64,000 nt of DNA from the NCBI RefSeq assembly GCF_030268885.1, contig NZ_BSSA01000002.1, positions 248,001-312,000 of the forward strand, given 5' to 3'. The stretch is from Kitasatospora phosalacinea. GTDB lineage: Bacteria > Actinomycetota > Actinomycetes > Streptomycetales > Streptomycetaceae. The position numbers were made by a program, and so were the translations under genes. Each line of letters begins with the position of its first letter. Positions within the stretch are counted from its first letter, which is position 1. Under the pieces are notes generated by a model. It was not told the origin of the DNA. It worked only from the letters and a program-made list of their open reading frames with translations, and searched no databases. Shown here piece by piece: positions 1-9,443 of this stretch.

Positions 1-409
1 CGTGCCCCAGCTCGTGGTTCAGCCGGGCCACCAACTGCCTTGCCAGCAGGCGGAGTTGAGTCGCCCAGGCGGTGGAGTCGCACTGCACGGTGAGCACCGC
101 CTCGTCCTCCGCGTACGACTTCGGCTCGCAGTGCGCGGCGATGTCCGGCCCGACGATCTGCGACCAGCGGCCCATCACCCCGCCGACCGCGGCCGGGGCC
201 TCCCAGCCGCGCTCGGTGATCAGCCGGTTCAGCGCGGCCCCCAGCGGCACCGGGTCCCGCCCGTCCGCCCGGGCGCCGCTGCGCAGGCCGGTCCGCTTGG
301 CCTCCCGCCGCTCGCGCACCTGCTCGCCGCGCTGCCGCGCCTGCTCCTTGGCGGCGCGCAGCGCCACCCGGGCCAGGTCCACGCCCGAAAGCTCCGGCCC
401 CTCCGCCAT
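1..409 (-). CDS. dciA: DciA-like DUF721 protein (3' end outside the window)
   Basis: The first 136 residues are visible, starting MAEGPELSGVDLARVALRAA; the stop lies beyond base 1. A GTG three bases upstream (410-412) is an alternative start. The basic N-terminal helix (residues about 18-45) is followed by the DUF721 fold, with landmarks WSQIVGPDIAAHC and LTVQCDSTAWATQL. DUF721 proteins are the DciA family, which helps place the replicative helicase DnaB at the origin; the M. tuberculosis counterpart Rv0004 also follows recF. It sits 64 bases after recF on the same strand, so it is probably in the recF operon, but a perfect DnaA box lies in the gap. Family assignment is firm; the helicase-loading role is inferred from the family. 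Confidence 0.85.
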   Translation of the reverse strand, partial: MAEGPELSGVDLARVALRAAKEQARQRGEQVRERREAKRTGLRSGARADGRDPVPLGAALNRLITERGWEAPAAVGGVMGRWSQIVGPDIAAHCEPKSYAEDEAVLTVQCDSTAWATQLRLLARQLVARLNHELGH

Positions 410-427
410 CACGCTCCATCCCCAGGC

Positions 428-436
428 TGTGGACAA
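428..436 (-). promoter_or_regulatory. DnaA box upstream of dciA
   Basis: The plus strand reads TGTGGACAA, the exact complement of the strong Streptomyces DnaA box TTGTCCACA. It lies in the short gap between recF and dciA, about 4 kb from oriC. It may regulate dciA or simply titrate DnaA. Confidence 0.6.
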
Positions 437-476
437 CTGTTCCGACGAGCCGCCCAGGCTACGTGGTTCCCGGGGC

Positions 477-1613
477 TCACGGGGTCAGCCGGTCCACCGA
501 GCCGCCCGAGACGCCGTACCGGGCGCCGTGCAGCGCCTTCGGCACGTCCTCGGCCACCGCGGCGGTGACCAGCACCTGCTCGCCCCCGGCGACCAGCTCG
601 GCCAGCCGGTCCCGGCGGCGGGCGTCCAGCTCGGCGAAGACGTCGTCCAGCACCAGCACCGGCTCCCCGCCCTCGGCGCGCAGCAGCTCGTACGAGGCCA
701 GCCGCAGCGCCAGCGCGTAGGACCAGGACTCGCCGTGGCTGGCGTAGCCCTTGGCGGGCAGCGGGCCCAGCCGCAGCAGCAGTTCGTCGCGGTGCGGGCC
801 GACCAGGGTCAGGCCGCGCTCGACCTCCTGCTTGCGGGCGCCCTGCAGGGCCGCCAGCAGCTGCTGCTCGGCCTGCTCGCGGCTGGTGGGCAGCTCGCCC
901 TCGAAGGAGGAGCGGTACTCCAGGACGGTGTCGCCGCCACCGGGGGCGAGCTGCCGGTACGCCTCGGCGACCAGCGGCTGCAGGGCGGCCACCAGCTGGA
1001 TCCGGAAGGCGGTCAGCTCGGCGCCGGCCCGGGCCAGGTGGCCGTCCCAGACCTCCAGGGTGGCCAGGTCGGCGGACTTGCCGCCGCCCGCCCGGCGGGC
1101 CATCGCGGCGGTCTTCAGCAGGGCGTTGCGCTGCTTGAGCACCCGCTCGTAGTCGGAGCGCACCCCGGCCAGCCGGGGGGCCCGGGCGGTCAGCAGCTCG
1201 TCCAGGAAGCGGCGGCGCTCGCCCGGGTCGCCCTTGACCAGGGCGAGGTCCTCGGGGGCGAACAGCACGGTGCGCAGCACGCCCAGCACGTCGCGCGGGC
1301 GGACGTTGTCGGAGCGGTTCAGCCGGGCCCGGTTGGCCTTGCCCGCGGTCAGCTCCAGCTCGACCAGGGTGGTGCGGCCGCCCTGGGAGACCACGCTGGC
1401 CCGGATCACCGCCCGCTCGGCGCCGAGCCGGATCAGCGGGGCGTCGGTGGCCACCCGGTGGCTGCCCAGGGTGGCGACGTAGCCGACCGCCTCGACCAGG
1501 TTGGTCTTGCCCTGGCCGTTGGGGCCCACGAACGCGGTGACGCCCGGGTCGAGCGGGACCTCGACCCGGGCGTAGGAACGGAAGTCGGCGAGCGACAGGT
1601 GCGCGACGTGCAT
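477..1613 (-). CDS. recF: DNA replication and repair protein RecF
   Basis: RecF is an ABC-type ATPase that loads RecA at single-strand gaps together with RecO and RecR. The 378-residue length is usual for the family. It begins [14 protein letters not shown], has Walker A GPNGQGKT at residues 30-37, the family motif GPHRDELLL near residue 280, and Walker [13 protein letters not shown] near residue 330. The ATG at 1613 follows gnd by 34 bases on the same strand, and dciA follows it, so gnd-recF-dciA are probably cotranscribed. This arrangement is the standard actinobacterial origin-proximal order. Confidence 0.96.
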   Translation of the reverse strand: MHVAHLSLADFRSYARVEVPLDPGVTAFVGPNGQGKTNLVEAVGYVATLGSHRVATDAPLIRLGAERAVIRASVVSQGGRTTLVELELTAGKANRARLNRSDNVRPRDVLGVLRTVLFAPEDLALVKGDPGERRRFLDELLTARAPRLAGVRSDYERVLKQRNALLKTAAMARRAGGGKSADLATLEVWDGHLARAGAELTAFRIQLVAALQPLVAEAYRQLAPGGGDTVLEYRSSFEGELPTSREQAEQQLLAALQGARKQEVERGLTLVGPHRDELLLRLGPLPAKGYASHGESWSYALALRLASYELLRAEGGEPVLVLDDVFAELDARRRDRLAELVAGGEQVLVTAAVAEDVPKALHGARYGVSGGSVDRLTP

Positions 1614-1647
1614 GGCTGGACTGCGCTCGCCTTCTGTCCGGGGCTGC

Positions 1648-2523
1648 TTACTTGGACTCGACCGCGTGGCCGCCGAACTGGTTGCGCAGCGCGGCGATCA
1701 TCTTCATCTGCGGGGAGTCCTCCTGGCGGGAGGCGAAGCGGGCGAACAGCGAGGCGGTGATCGCGGGCAGCGGCACCGCGTGGTCGATCGCGGCCTCGAC
1801 CGTCCAGCGGCCCTCGCCGGAGTCCGCGGCCCAGCCCTTGAGCTTGGCCAGGTGCTCGTCGTCGTCCAGCGCCCGGACGGCGAGGTCGAGCAGCCAGGAG
1901 CGGATGACGGTGCCCTCCTGCCAGCTGCGGAACACCTCGCGCACGTCGGTGACCTCGGGGGCCGCCTCCAGCAGCTCCCAGCCCTCGGCGAAGGCCTGCA
2001 TCATCGCGTACTCGATGCCGTTGTGGACCATCTTGGCGAAGTGGCCGGCGCCGACCTTGCCCGCGTGCACCGAGCCGAAGTCGCCCTCGGGCTTGAGCGC
2101 GTCGAAGACCGGCTGGACCTTGGCGACGTCGGCCGCCTCGCCGCCGTACATCAGCGCGTAGCCGTTCTCCAGGCCCCAGACGCCGCCGGAGACGCCGCAG
2201 TCGACGAAGCCGATGCCCTTCTCGGCGAGCAGCTCGGCGTGCTTGACGTCGTCGGTCCAGCGCGAGTTGCCGCCGTCGACCACCACGTCGCCGGGGGAGA
2301 GCAGCTCGGCCAGGTGCTCGACGGTCTCCTGGGTCGGGCCGCCGGCCGGGACCATCACCCACACCACGCGGGGGGCCTCCAGCTTGGTGACCAGCTGCTC
2401 GACGCTGTCGACGTCGGCGAGGTCCGGGTTGCGGTCGTAGCCGATGACGGTGTGGCCGGCGCGGCGGATGCGCTCGCGCATGTTGCCGCCCATCTTGCCG
2501 AGACCGATGAGGCCGAGCTCCAT
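1648..2523 (-). CDS. gnd: 6-phosphogluconate dehydrogenase, decarboxylating, short form
   Basis: This enzyme oxidises 6-phosphogluconate to ribulose 5-phosphate and CO2 in the pentose phosphate pathway. It has 291 residues, which is the short form (about 300) rather than the 470-residue E. coli form. The Rossmann motif GLGKMG is at residues 7-12, the substrate motif VDGGNSRW near 98, and the catalytic lysine is in [15 protein letters not shown]. The frame stays open upstream, but ATG at 2523 is preceded by AAGGA at the right distance, so that start is chosen. It lies between dnaN and recF, a position it also has in other Streptomyces and some mycobacteria; metabolically it is unrelated to its neighbours. 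Confidence 0.93.
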   Translation of the reverse strand: MELGLIGLGKMGGNMRERIRRAGHTVIGYDRNPDLADVDSVEQLVTKLEAPRVVWVMVPAGGPTQETVEHLAELLSPGDVVVDGGNSRWTDDVKHAELLAEKGIGFVDCGVSGGVWGLENGYALMYGGEAADVAKVQPVFDALKPEGDFGSVHAGKVGAGHFAKMVHNGIEYAMMQAFAEGWELLEAAPEVTDVREVFRSWQEGTVIRSWLLDLAVRALDDDEHLAKLKGWAADSGEGRWTVEAAIDHAVPLPAITASLFARFASRQEDSPQMKMIAALRNQFGGHAVESK

Positions 2524-2616
2524 GACAAGTCCTTCACTGTGGTGTCGTGCCTGATGGCGGCGCCGTTGCCGCACCCACTGAGCCTACGCCGACGCCGAGG
2601 GCGCGCCGGGCAGCCA

Positions 2617-2652
2617 CAGGGGCGCGGGGGCTGTCCGCCCCTCGCGCCCCTG
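2617..2652 (-). terminator. Terminator after dnaN
   Basis: A GC-rich inverted repeat with arms of about 15 bases (AGGGGCGCGGGGGC against GCCCCTCGCGCCCCT, one bulge) and a 5-base loop lies 15 bases past the dnaN stop. It should separate dnaN from gnd transcription at least partly. Confidence 0.6.
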
Positions 2653-2666
2653 GTGGTGACGGCCGG

Positions 2667-3797
2667 TCAGCCGGAGAGGCGGACCGGCATGATCAGGTAC
2701 TGGTAGGCCTCGTCCGGCTCCGCGTCGACCGCGGGCTTGCCGGTGAGCAGGGCCGGCTTGGTCGGGGTGGTGAAGCTCAGCTGCGCGTACGCGGCGTCGA
2801 TCGCCTTGAGCCCCTCCTCCAGGTAACCCGGGTTGAAGGCGATCGAGATGTCGTCGCCCTCCAGGTCGGCGTCGATCCGCTCGGTGGCCTGCGCGTCGTC
2901 GCCCGAGCCGGCCTCCAGGGTGAGCACGCCCTGCTCGAAGTTCAGCCGGACCGGGGTGTTGCGCTCGGCCACCAGCGAGACGCGCTTGAGCGCCTCCAGG
3001 AAGGGCTGGGTCTGCACCGCGGCGACCGCCGAGAACTCGGTCGGGAAGATCGACCGGAACTTGGGGAACTCGCCCTCCAGCAGGCGCGTGGTCGTCCGCC
3101 GCCCGGCGCCCTCGAAGCCGATCAGGCCCTCGCCCGCGCCGCCGGTGGACAGCGCGATGCTGACCTGGTCGCCGCTGCCCAGCGACTTGGCGATGTCCTG
3201 CAGGGTCTTGGCGGGGACGAGCGCGACCGCGTTGACGTCGTCCTGCTCGGGCTTCCAGAGCAGCTCGCGGACGGCGAAGCGGTACCGGTCGGTGGCGGCC
3301 AGGGTGATCCCGCTGCCGTTGATCTCGACCCGGACGCCGGTGAGCACCGGCAGGGTGTCGTCGCGGCCGGCGGCGACCGCGGCCTGGCTGACCGCCGAGG
3401 CGAACACGTCGCCCGGGACGGTGCCGGTGGCGGTCGGCATCTGCGGCAGCGCCGGGTACTCGTCGACCGGGAGGGTCGGCAGGGTGAAGCGGGAGGTGCC
3501 GCAGACCACGCTGACCCGGGCGCCGTCGGTGGAGATCTCCACCGGGCGGTTCGGCAGGTTGCGCGAGATGTCGTTGAGCAGGCGGCCGGAGACCAGGACG
3601 GTGCCGGCCTCCTCCACGTCCGCCTCCAGCTCGACCCGGGCCGACACCTCGTAGTCGAACCCGGACAGCGCCAGGCTGCCCTCCTGGGCGGTCAGCAGCA
3701 GGCCGGCCAGCACCGGCACCGGCGGCCGCGCGGGGAGGCTGCGGGCAGCCCAGGCCACCGCCTCCGCGAGGACATCACGCTCCACCCGGAACTTCAC
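2667..3797 (-). CDS. dnaN: DNA polymerase III beta sliding clamp
   Basis: This is the ring-shaped processivity clamp of DNA polymerase III. The protein has 376 residues, the usual length for three clamp domains. The start is GTG at 3797 (VKFRVERDVLAEAVAWAAR), preceded by GGAGG; the open frame extends into oriC but those upstream codons have no ribosome site. Clamp landmarks include LSGFDYEVSA, the DRYRFAVREL strand of the central domain, and the C-terminal YLIMPVRL that forms the partner-binding pocket. It is transcribed away from oriC, next to gnd and recF. Confidence 0.97.
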   Translation of the reverse strand: MKFRVERDVLAEAVAWAARSLPARPPVPVLAGLLLTAQEGSLALSGFDYEVSARVELEADVEEAGTVLVSGRLLNDISRNLPNRPVEISTDGARVSVVCGTSRFTLPTLPVDEYPALPQMPTATGTVPGDVFASAVSQAAVAAGRDDTLPVLTGVRVEINGSGITLAATDRYRFAVRELLWKPEQDDVNAVALVPAKTLQDIAKSLGSGDQVSIALSTGGAGEGLIGFEGAGRRTTTRLLEGEFPKFRSIFPTEFSAVAAVQTQPFLEALKRVSLVAERNTPVRLNFEQGVLTLEAGSGDDAQATERIDADLEGDDISIAFNPGYLEEGLKAIDAAYAQLSFTTPTKPALLTGKPAVDAEPDEAYQYLIMPVRLSG

Positions 3798-4007
3798 CGG
3801 TAACCGCCTCCTGGCTGCTGTCGCCGCACGGCGGCCGGTACCGCCCGCCGTGCTGTTGATCGTCTGATCCTCTTCCGGCCCCCGGGAGGCACCGGGCGGA
3901 TCCGCTCCGCCCCGGCCTGCTTCCGGTTGCCGAAGGACAGTCTGACGTACTCGGCTGACAGCCGGGGCAGATGGGCACAAGCGGGCCGAACAAATGTCGG
4001 GGCCCGG

Positions 4008-4580
4008 TTGTCCACAGATTCGGGCCACCCCCACTGTTGATCAAGCTCCGAGCTCTCTATGTGTAGCAGTAGTAGTAGGGCCTGTGGATACCGTGGATAA
4101 CCCCGTTTTCGCAGCTCAGGGGCCAGATTTTGTCCACAGGACCTGTGGACGGCGGCTGTGGACAACCAGGCCCCGCTGTGGACAGCGGAGAGTAATCCAC
4201 AGGGCACGCTGAGTATCCACAGGTTATCCACAGCTGTGTCCACAGAAATCCCCGAAGTTATCCACCGCTCCCGATCAACATCACGTGACGCCTTTCACAC
4301 CCAGGGCTGACAAGGGAGTTGATGTTGCCGAACTGTGGACGCAGCTGTGGAAAACCTGGGGATAACTCACCCGTTCCTGTGGACAGCCGGTGGATAACCC
4401 TGTGGACCGGCTGACGGGGCCTCAGTTCTCCACAGCCTGTGGATAACTGTTGTGCACAAGTCCACAGGTGGTTGACCTGCGCCGAAGAGCGTAGCGGCGA
4501 TCCACCTGTGGAGGAACCTCGGGATAACTCGGCCCCGCGCACCCTGTGGACGGGGAAGACCCACCCGTTCCTGTGGAAAA
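4008..4580. other. oriC: Chromosomal replication origin oriC
   Basis: The 1.2-kb gap between dnaN and dnaA holds about 24 DnaA-box-like 9-mers in both orientations. Perfect boxes are TTGTCCACA at 4008 and 4130, its complement at 4157, TTATCCACA at 4224 and its complement at 4438. Near-matches start at 4083, 4092, 4144, 4177, 4193, 4213, 4236, 4258, 4334, 4346, 4357, 4378, 4389, 4401, 4426, 4458, 4507, 4545 and 4572. They fall in two clusters (4008-4266 and 4334-4580) separated by a box-free spacer of about 67 bases. This dense, two-cluster layout is the known Streptomyces oriC design. The flank 4581-4800 is GC-rich with no gene seen. Confidence 0.95.
4062..4100 (-). promoter_or_regulatory. 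DnaA-trio-like basal unwinding element
   Basis: Read on the minus strand, two adjacent DnaA boxes (TTATCCACG, then GTATCCACA) are followed by a short GG/CCC link and then triplets TAC-TAC-TAC-TGC-TAC. On the plus strand the triplets read TAG-CAG-TAG-TAG-TAG. This is the same order (box, box, GC link, trio repeats) as the B. subtilis basal unwinding system, where DnaA strands contact the trios to open the duplex. Unwinding would run towards dnaN. The match is seen directly; the function is inferred. Confidence 0.6.
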
Positions 4581-4804
4581 CCGGGGTGCGCACCCGAATC
4601 GTTCGAATTGCTGCGCAAGCGTTCGGTGCGGCGGCGGGCCCGGAGAACGGGCCGACACGCGGATCCCTGCCCCGCCGCAGGCCCTTCCACACCCACCGGG
4701 CCCGCCCGGCCGCCCCCGACCGGCGCGATCCGGCCACCGCCGGAGCCGTTCCGCGTTCGATCGGCCGCCCCCTACTACGCGGCGGCCGCCGCAGTCCGCG
4801 GAAG

Positions 4805-4846
4805 GGGCCCGCGTGCACTCGGACGAGTGCTTCCGGCCGCGGGCCC
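4805..4846. repeat. Interrupted inverted repeat in the oriC-dnaA flank
   Basis: An outer 9-bp stem (GGGCCCGCG at 4805-4813 with CGCGGGCCC at 4838-4846) encloses an inner perfect 7-bp stem (GCACTCG/CGAGTGC, 4815-4830). It lies beyond the dnaA terminator and could be a second terminator or a boundary of oriC. Confidence 0.45.
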
Positions 4847-4881
4847 ACCACTCGTCCGGGTAACGCTCCGGGGCTGCGAAA

Positions 4882-4912
4882 GGGGAGCCGGGCCGCCCTG
4901 GCCCGACTCCCC
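4882..4912 (-). terminator. Terminator after dnaA
   Basis: A 13-bp stem with one mismatch (GGGGAGCCGGGCC with GGCCCGACTCCCC) and a 5-base loop lies about 90 bases past the dnaA stop. It would stop dnaA transcripts before they enter oriC. Confidence 0.65.
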
Positions 4913-5004
4913 TACGTGTCGTCAACTGCTCTTCCGGCAAAGGTTATTGACCGTTGCGCGTGGTGCCGCCGCGGCCGCTCCGCCCGGTGCCGGACTTTTG
5001 TTAG

Positions 5005-6879
5005 CTAGCTCTTGATGCGGTTGGTCAACTCGGTGACCTGGTTGTAGATGGACCGGCGCTCGGCCATCAGCGAGCGGATCTTGCGGTCCGCGTGCATCAC
5101 CGTGGTGTGGTCCCGGCCGCCGAACTGGGCGCCGATCTTCGGCAGCGACAGGTCGGTCAGCTCCCGGCACAGGTACATGGCGATCTGCCGGGCCGTCACC
5201 AGCACCCGGCTGCGCGAGGACCCGCACAGGTCCTCGACGCCCAGGCCGAAGTAGGCGGCGGTCTGCTGCATGATCACCTGGGCGGTGATCTCCGGCCCGG
5301 CGTCCTCGTCCCCGCCCGGGATCAGGTCCTTCAGGACGATCCCGGCCAGCTCCAGGTCGACCGGGGCCCGGTTCAGGTTGGCGAACGCGGTGACCCGGAT
5401 CAGCGCGCCCTCCAGCTCCCGGATGTTGCGGGTGATCCGGGAGGCGATGAACTCCAGCACGTCGGCCGGGGCGTTCAGCTGCTCCTGGATCGCCTTCTTG
5501 CGCAGGATCGCGATCCGGGTCTCCAGCTCCGGCGGGGTGACGTCGGTGATCAGCCCCCACTCGAAGCGGTTGCGGAGCCGGTCCTCCAGGGTGATCAGCT
5601 GCTTGGGCGGCCGGTCCGACGAGAGGACGATCTGCTTGTTCGCGTTGTGCAGGGTGTTGAAGGTGTGGAAGAACTCCTCCTGCGTCGACTCCTTGCTGGC
5701 CAGGAACTGGATGTCGTCGACCAGCAGGATGTCGATGTCCCGGTAGCGCTTGCGGAACGCGTCCGCCTTGCCGTCCCGGATCGAGTTGATGAACTCGTTG
5801 GTGAACTCCTCCGAGCTCACGTACCGCACCCGGGTGCCCGGGAACAGGCTGCGCGAGTAGTGCCCGATGGCGTGCAGCAGGTGGGTCTTGCCGAGGCCGG
5901 ACTCGCCGTAGACGAAGAGCGGGTTGTAGGCCTTGGCGGGCGCCTCGGCCACCGCCACCGCCGCGGCGTGCGCGAAGCGGTTGGAGGCGCCGATCACGAA
6001 GGTGTCGAACAGGTACTTGGGGTTCAGCCGGGCGTTCGGCTCGTCCTTGCGCGGGCCGCCCGCCGGGGGAGCGCCGGGCGGGGCCGGGACGCCGGGGGGC
6101 CGCTCGACCTGGGCGTGCTGCGGCTGGGCCGCGGGCCGGGCGCCGCGGCGGGAGCCGCCCTGGCGCGGCCGGTCCTCGTCCGGGGAGCCGAGCGCCCCGC
6201 CGAACAGGTCGCCCTGCGCCGAGTCCGGGCCCGGCCGGTGCGAGCGCCGCGGGGCCGGGTCCGGCCGCCGCTCGGGCACCGGGGCCGACTCGCCCCAGCC
6301 GCCGGCCTCCGCGCCGGGCTGGTGGTCGCGGTACGGCGCCTGGGCGGGCGCCCGGTAGGGCTCGGCCGCCGGGTAGCCCGGGGGCTGGTACGGCGGGTGC
6401 TGGTAGTCGTCCCCGCCCCGGCCCGGCCAGGCGCCGGGCGGCGGGCCCGGCTGCTGGTAGCCCCCCGGCCCGGCCGGGTAGGGCTGCTCGACGCGGCCGG
6501 GGTACGGCTGCTCGACGCGCGCCGGGTACGACTGCTCGGGGCGCGGGTGCGGCCACTCCGGCACCGGCTCGGGGTCGAGCTCGGACTCCTGCTCCGGCTC
6601 GCCGACCGGGGCGGCGTTGGCGTCCACCATCACCGCGATCCGGACCTGCCGCCCGAACTCCTGCGAGATGGCGTCGGTCAGCTGCGGCAGCAGCCGTCCC
6701 TCCAGCACCTGCTTGGCGAACTCGTTGGGCGCCGCGAGCAGGGCGGTGTCGTGCATCATCCACATCGGCTGGGTGCGGCGCACCCAGTTCTTGTCCTTCT
6801 CCACGACGTCGCTGTCGCTCACCAGTCGCTCGACGACCCTCGACCACATCAGGACGAGATCGCTGTTGACATCAGCCAC
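5005..6879 (-). CDS. dnaA: Chromosomal replication initiator DnaA
   Basis: DnaA is the AAA+ initiator that binds the oriC boxes and melts the origin. It has 624 residues. Domain I (about 1-95) contains the helicase-contact region; domain II (about 96-290) is a long proline-, glutamine- and tyrosine-rich linker typical of Streptomyces, which explains the length. Domain III has Walker [10 protein letters not shown] near residue 326 and the Walker [10 protein letters not shown]; domain IV carries the box-binding signature [15 protein letters not shown] near 590. The start is GTG at 6879 ([12 protein letters not shown]). It is divergent from rpmH, with a recognisable promoter and two DnaA-box-like sites between them, so autoregulation is likely. 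Confidence 0.98.
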   Translation of the reverse strand: MADVNSDLVLMWSRVVERLVSDSDVVEKDKNWVRRTQPMWMMHDTALLAAPNEFAKQVLEGRLLPQLTDAISQEFGRQVRIAVMVDANAAPVGEPEQESELDPEPVPEWPHPRPEQSYPARVEQPYPGRVEQPYPAGPGGYQQPGPPPGAWPGRGGDDYQHPPYQPPGYPAAEPYRAPAQAPYRDHQPGAEAGGWGESAPVPERRPDPAPRRSHRPGPDSAQGDLFGGALGSPDEDRPRQGGSRRGARPAAQPQHAQVERPPGVPAPPGAPPAGGPRKDEPNARLNPKYLFDTFVIGASNRFAHAAAVAVAEAPAKAYNPLFVYGESGLGKTHLLHAIGHYSRSLFPGTRVRYVSSEEFTNEFINSIRDGKADAFRKRYRDIDILLVDDIQFLASKESTQEEFFHTFNTLHNANKQIVLSSDRPPKQLITLEDRLRNRFEWGLITDVTPPELETRIAILRKKAIQEQLNAPADVLEFIASRITRNIRELEGALIRVTAFANLNRAPVDLELAGIVLKDLIPGGDEDAGPEITAQVIMQQTAAYFGLGVEDLCGSSRSRVLVTARQIAMYLCRELTDLSLPKIGAQFGGRDHTTVMHADRKIRSLMAERRSIYNQVTELTNRIKS

Positions 6880-7001
6880 TGGTACACGCTTTCTCGTTCC
6901 CCGGACAGGGGGAGCCAGGCAAGGTCAAGGAAGGGGGAGGGGTTCGGGTGGCGCGGCGCCGGTGCGGTCGCGGGCACAGAACAAAAGAGACAAGTCCTGC
7001 A

Positions 7002-7055
7002 ACGGTAGTCAGCGCGCAGAGCTGATTCAAGTTTCTGTCCACAGGCTGTGGGCAA
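7002..7055 (-). promoter_or_regulatory. dnaA promoter with adjacent DnaA boxes
   Basis: On the minus strand TTGAAT (7030-7025) and TACCGT (7007-7002) are separated by 17 bases, giving a start site near 6996. Directly behind the -35 element lie two DnaA-box-like sequences, CTGTCCACA (7035-7043) and TGTGGGCAA (7047-7055, complement orientation). This is the expected layout for DnaA repressing its own gene. The 434-base gap 6880-7313 holds this promoter and that of rpmH, and no gene. Confidence 0.65.
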
Positions 7056-7075
7056 CGGCGTGGCGGCCACCTGGT

Positions 7076-7105
7076 TTGACCCTCGGACCCGCTCCCGCGT
7101 ACCGT
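7076..7105 (+). promoter_or_regulatory. rpmH operon promoter
   Basis: TTGACC (7076-7081) and TACCGT (7100-7105) are spaced by 18 bases, a good match to the housekeeping sigma consensus. The predicted start near 7112 leaves a leader of about 200 bases before rpmH. The -35 is only 21 bases from the nearer DnaA-box-like site. Confidence 0.6.
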
Positions 7106-7313
7106 AACCAGGTCGAGTTGTCGATGGCCGCTGCCGCATGTCCGCGGGTCCGCCCGCTTCCATGACGCGCGCAGCACGGGCGCCGTGGTGGTCCCAACCC
7201 AGCAGATCTGGGGCCGGGTACCGGATTTCCCAGTGCAAGGGGAGATCGCGCGGACGCACGGTGACGGCCAAGCGATTCCCCGTCATCCTACGATTCACCC
7301 CAGGAGCCCCCGA

Positions 7314-7451
7314 GTGAGCAAGCGCACCTTCCAGCCGAACAACCGTCGTCGCGCCAAGACCCACGGCTTCCGGCTGCGCATGCGTACCCGTGCCGGCCGC
7401 GCCATCCTGGCGTCGCGCCGCGCCAAGGGCCGCAGCGCCCTGTCCGCCTGA
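7314..7451 (+). CDS. rpmH: 50S ribosomal protein L34
   Basis: This is a 45-residue basic ribosomal protein starting at GTG ([20 protein letters not shown]) and ending [12 protein letters not shown], the usual length and sequence for bL34. AGGAG lies just upstream of the GTG. It is the first gene of the rpmH-rnpA-yidD-yidC-jag-rsmG operon. Confidence 0.98.
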   Translation: MSKRTFQPNNRRRAKTHGFRLRMRTRAGRAILASRRAKGRSALSA

Positions 7452-7470
7452 TCCGCGCAGAGGGTCTGCC

Positions 7471-7899
7471 GTGCTGCCCACCGAGAATCGGCTGCGGCGG
7501 CGCCAGGACTTCGCGACCGCGGTGAAACGCGGTCGCCGCGCAGGTCGGCCCCTGCTGGTGGTCCACCTCCACAGAGAGGTGGACCCCGACACGGGCGCCG
7601 ACCGGAACAGCGACTCACACCCGCACGTCGCCGAGGGGCTTCCTCCGGCGCGTGCGGGTTTCGTCGTGAGCAAGGCAGTCGGGCCGGCGGTGGTCCGCAA
7701 CGCGGTGAAGCGTCGGCTGCGTCACCTGGTCCGCGAGCGCCTGTCCCGGTTGCCCGCAGGTAGCCTGATAGTGGTACGGGCGCTGCCGGCTGCGGCGACG
7801 GCCCCGTACCCGGACCTCGAGCACGACCTGGACGCGGCCCTGCGCCGTCTTCTCAGGTCGGAGCCGACCGGCGGTGCCCCGACGGGAACAGGGCGATGA
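7471..7899 (+). CDS. rnpA: Ribonuclease P protein component
   Basis: RnpA is the protein subunit of RNase P, which trims the 5' leader from pre-tRNAs. The GTG start gives 142 residues, beginning [20 protein letters not shown], with the family RNR box in [19 protein letters not shown] variable insert of about 20 residues ([15 protein letters not shown]) follows strand two, as in other Streptomyces. It starts 19 bases after rpmH and overlaps yidD by four bases (ATGA), so translation is probably coupled. Confidence 0.96.
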   Translation: MLPTENRLRRRQDFATAVKRGRRAGRPLLVVHLHREVDPDTGADRNSDSHPHVAEGLPPARAGFVVSKAVGPAVVRNAVKRRLRHLVRERLSRLPAGSLIVVRALPAAATAPYPDLEHDLDAALRRLLRSEPTGGAPTGTGR

Positions 7900-8210
7900 A
7901 GTACCTGCTGATGGGCCTGATCAGGCTCTACCAGTGGACCATCAGTCCGCTGCTCGGTCCGGTGTGCCGTTACTACCCCTCGTGCTCGCGCTACGGGTAC
8001 GAGGCGGTTCGCGTCCACGGCGCGATCAAGGGCGGTTGGCTGACCGGCTGGCGCATCCTGCGCTGCAACCCTTGGTCTCCCGGTGGGGTTGACCACGTTC
8101 CGCCGCGAAAGCACCCGGTGTGGCACCGCCGGTTGCGCAATCTGCTGAACCCCACGAGCGGGACCGCCGAGCCGGAGCCGGTGGCGAAGCCCGATGCCCA
8201 AGGAGTCTGA
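7896..8210 (+). CDS. yidD: Membrane protein insertion efficiency factor YidD
   Basis: This 104-residue protein begins [20 protein letters not shown] and carries the YidD signature [14 protein letters not shown] and RCNPW. YidD acts on the inner face of the membrane and helps YidC insert proteins. The start overlaps the rnpA stop by four bases, and yidC starts three bases after its stop, which supports a joint function. Confidence 0.95.
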   Translation: MKYLLMGLIRLYQWTISPLLGPVCRYYPSCSRYGYEAVRVHGAIKGGWLTGWRILRCNPWSPGGVDHVPPRKHPVWHRRLRNLLNPTSGTAEPEPVAKPDAQGV

Positions 8211-8213
8211 CCG

Positions 8214-9386
8214 GTGACCTTCGGTTTTCTGAGTCCCCTCTACACAGCGGTGTCCTGGATCATCGTCCAGTTCCACTCGCTGTTCAGCCACGTCTTCGAC
8301 CCCGACGGTGGCCTGGCGTGGGGTCTGTCCATCGTGATGATGGTGGTCGTCATCCGGATCTGCCTGATCCCGCTCTTCGTGAAGCAGATCAAGGCGACCC
8401 GGGCCATGCAGGCGATCCAGCCGAAGATGAAGGCCATCCAGGAGCGCTACAAGAACGACAAGCAGCGCCAGTCCGAAGAGATGATGAAGCTGTACAAGGA
8501 GGCGGGCACCAACCCGTTCTCCTCGTGCCTTCCGATCCTCGTGCAGGCGCCGTTCTTCACCGCCCTCTACGGCGTGCTGGCCTCGATCGCCAACGACAAG
8601 ACGATCGGCGTGATCGACCAGCCGCTGCTGGAGAGCGCCAAGCAGGCGCACATCTTCGGCGCCCCGCTGTCGGCCAAGTTCGTCGGTGCGGACAGCATCC
8701 ACATCCAGATCGTCTGCGCGGTCATGATCGTGCTGATGTCGCTGTCGCAGTTCATCACCCAGCGCCAGCTGATGACCAAGAACGTCGACCTCTCGGTCAA
8801 GACGCCGTTCATGCAGCAGCAGAAGATGCTGATGTACGTCTTCCCGGTCATGTTCGCCGTGATGGGCATCAACTTCCCGGTCGGTGTGCTGGTCTACTGG
8901 CTCACCACCAACGTCTGGTCGATGGGCCAGCAGCTGATCGTCATCCGCAACAACCCGACGCCGGGCAGCCGGGCGTGGGACGAGCGCCAGGCGCGGCTGA
9001 AGAAGGCCGGGCGGATCAACCCGGACGGCTCGATCCAGAAGGTCGGCCTGGTGGCCATGCTCACCGGCTCCAAGAACCCCAAGGGTGCGGAGGCGGCGGC
9101 CCAGGCGGCGGTGGCGGAGAGCGTGCAGGTGCGCCGCCAGCAGCCGCGCAAGCAGAGCAAGGCCCAGCGGCAGGCGACCGCCGCCCACCAGCCGCACACC
9201 GCGGAGCAGGCGGACGCGCCGGACGCGGCGCCGGTGGCGGACCAGGCGGAGGCCAAGCCGGCCGCGTCGACCGGGGCCGGGAAGCCCGGCACGAAGGCGG
9301 GCGGGTCGAAGCCGGGGGCCCAGCCGGGCCAGCGCCAGCAGCCGCGGCGCGGTGGCCAGACCGGCCAGCGGCCGAAGAAGAAGTAG
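8214..9386 (+). CDS. yidC: Membrane protein insertase YidC/OxaA
   Basis: YidC inserts and folds inner-membrane proteins with or without SecYEG. This 390-residue Gram-positive-type form lacks the large periplasmic domain. Transmembrane segments are visible near residues 25-50 ([19 protein letters not shown]), 105-130, 165-185 and 200-235. A basic cytoplasmic loop with [17 protein letters not shown] follows the first conserved segment. The C-terminal 100 residues are an Ala/Gln/Lys-rich basic tail likely to contact ribosomes. The start is GTG at 8214. Confidence 0.96.
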   Translation: MTFGFLSPLYTAVSWIIVQFHSLFSHVFDPDGGLAWGLSIVMMVVVIRICLIPLFVKQIKATRAMQAIQPKMKAIQERYKNDKQRQSEEMMKLYKEAGTNPFSSCLPILVQAPFFTALYGVLASIANDKTIGVIDQPLLESAKQAHIFGAPLSAKFVGADSIHIQIVCAVMIVLMSLSQFITQRQLMTKNVDLSVKTPFMQQQKMLMYVFPVMFAVMGINFPVGVLVYWLTTNVWSMGQQLIVIRNNPTPGSRAWDERQARLKKAGRINPDGSIQKVGLVAMLTGSKNPKGAEAAAQAAVAESVQVRRQQPRKQSKAQRQATAAHQPHTAEQADAPDAAPVADQAEAKPAASTGAGKPGTKAGGSKPGAQPGQRQQPRRGGQTGQRPKKK

Positions 9387-9443
9387 AGTCCCACCCTCGT
9401 TCTCGGCCCCACCCGAGGGCCTCGTTTCCGAAGGAGTCCACCT

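Noticed and set aside
72..1760. Plus-strand open frames opposite dciA, recF and gnd
   Set aside because: They are antisense to well-supported genes and give low-complexity Arg/Gly/Ala translations.
4281..4289. TCACGTGA-like core in oriC as a parS site
   Set aside because: Flanking bases do not match the 14-bp parS palindrome; only the CACGTG core is shared.
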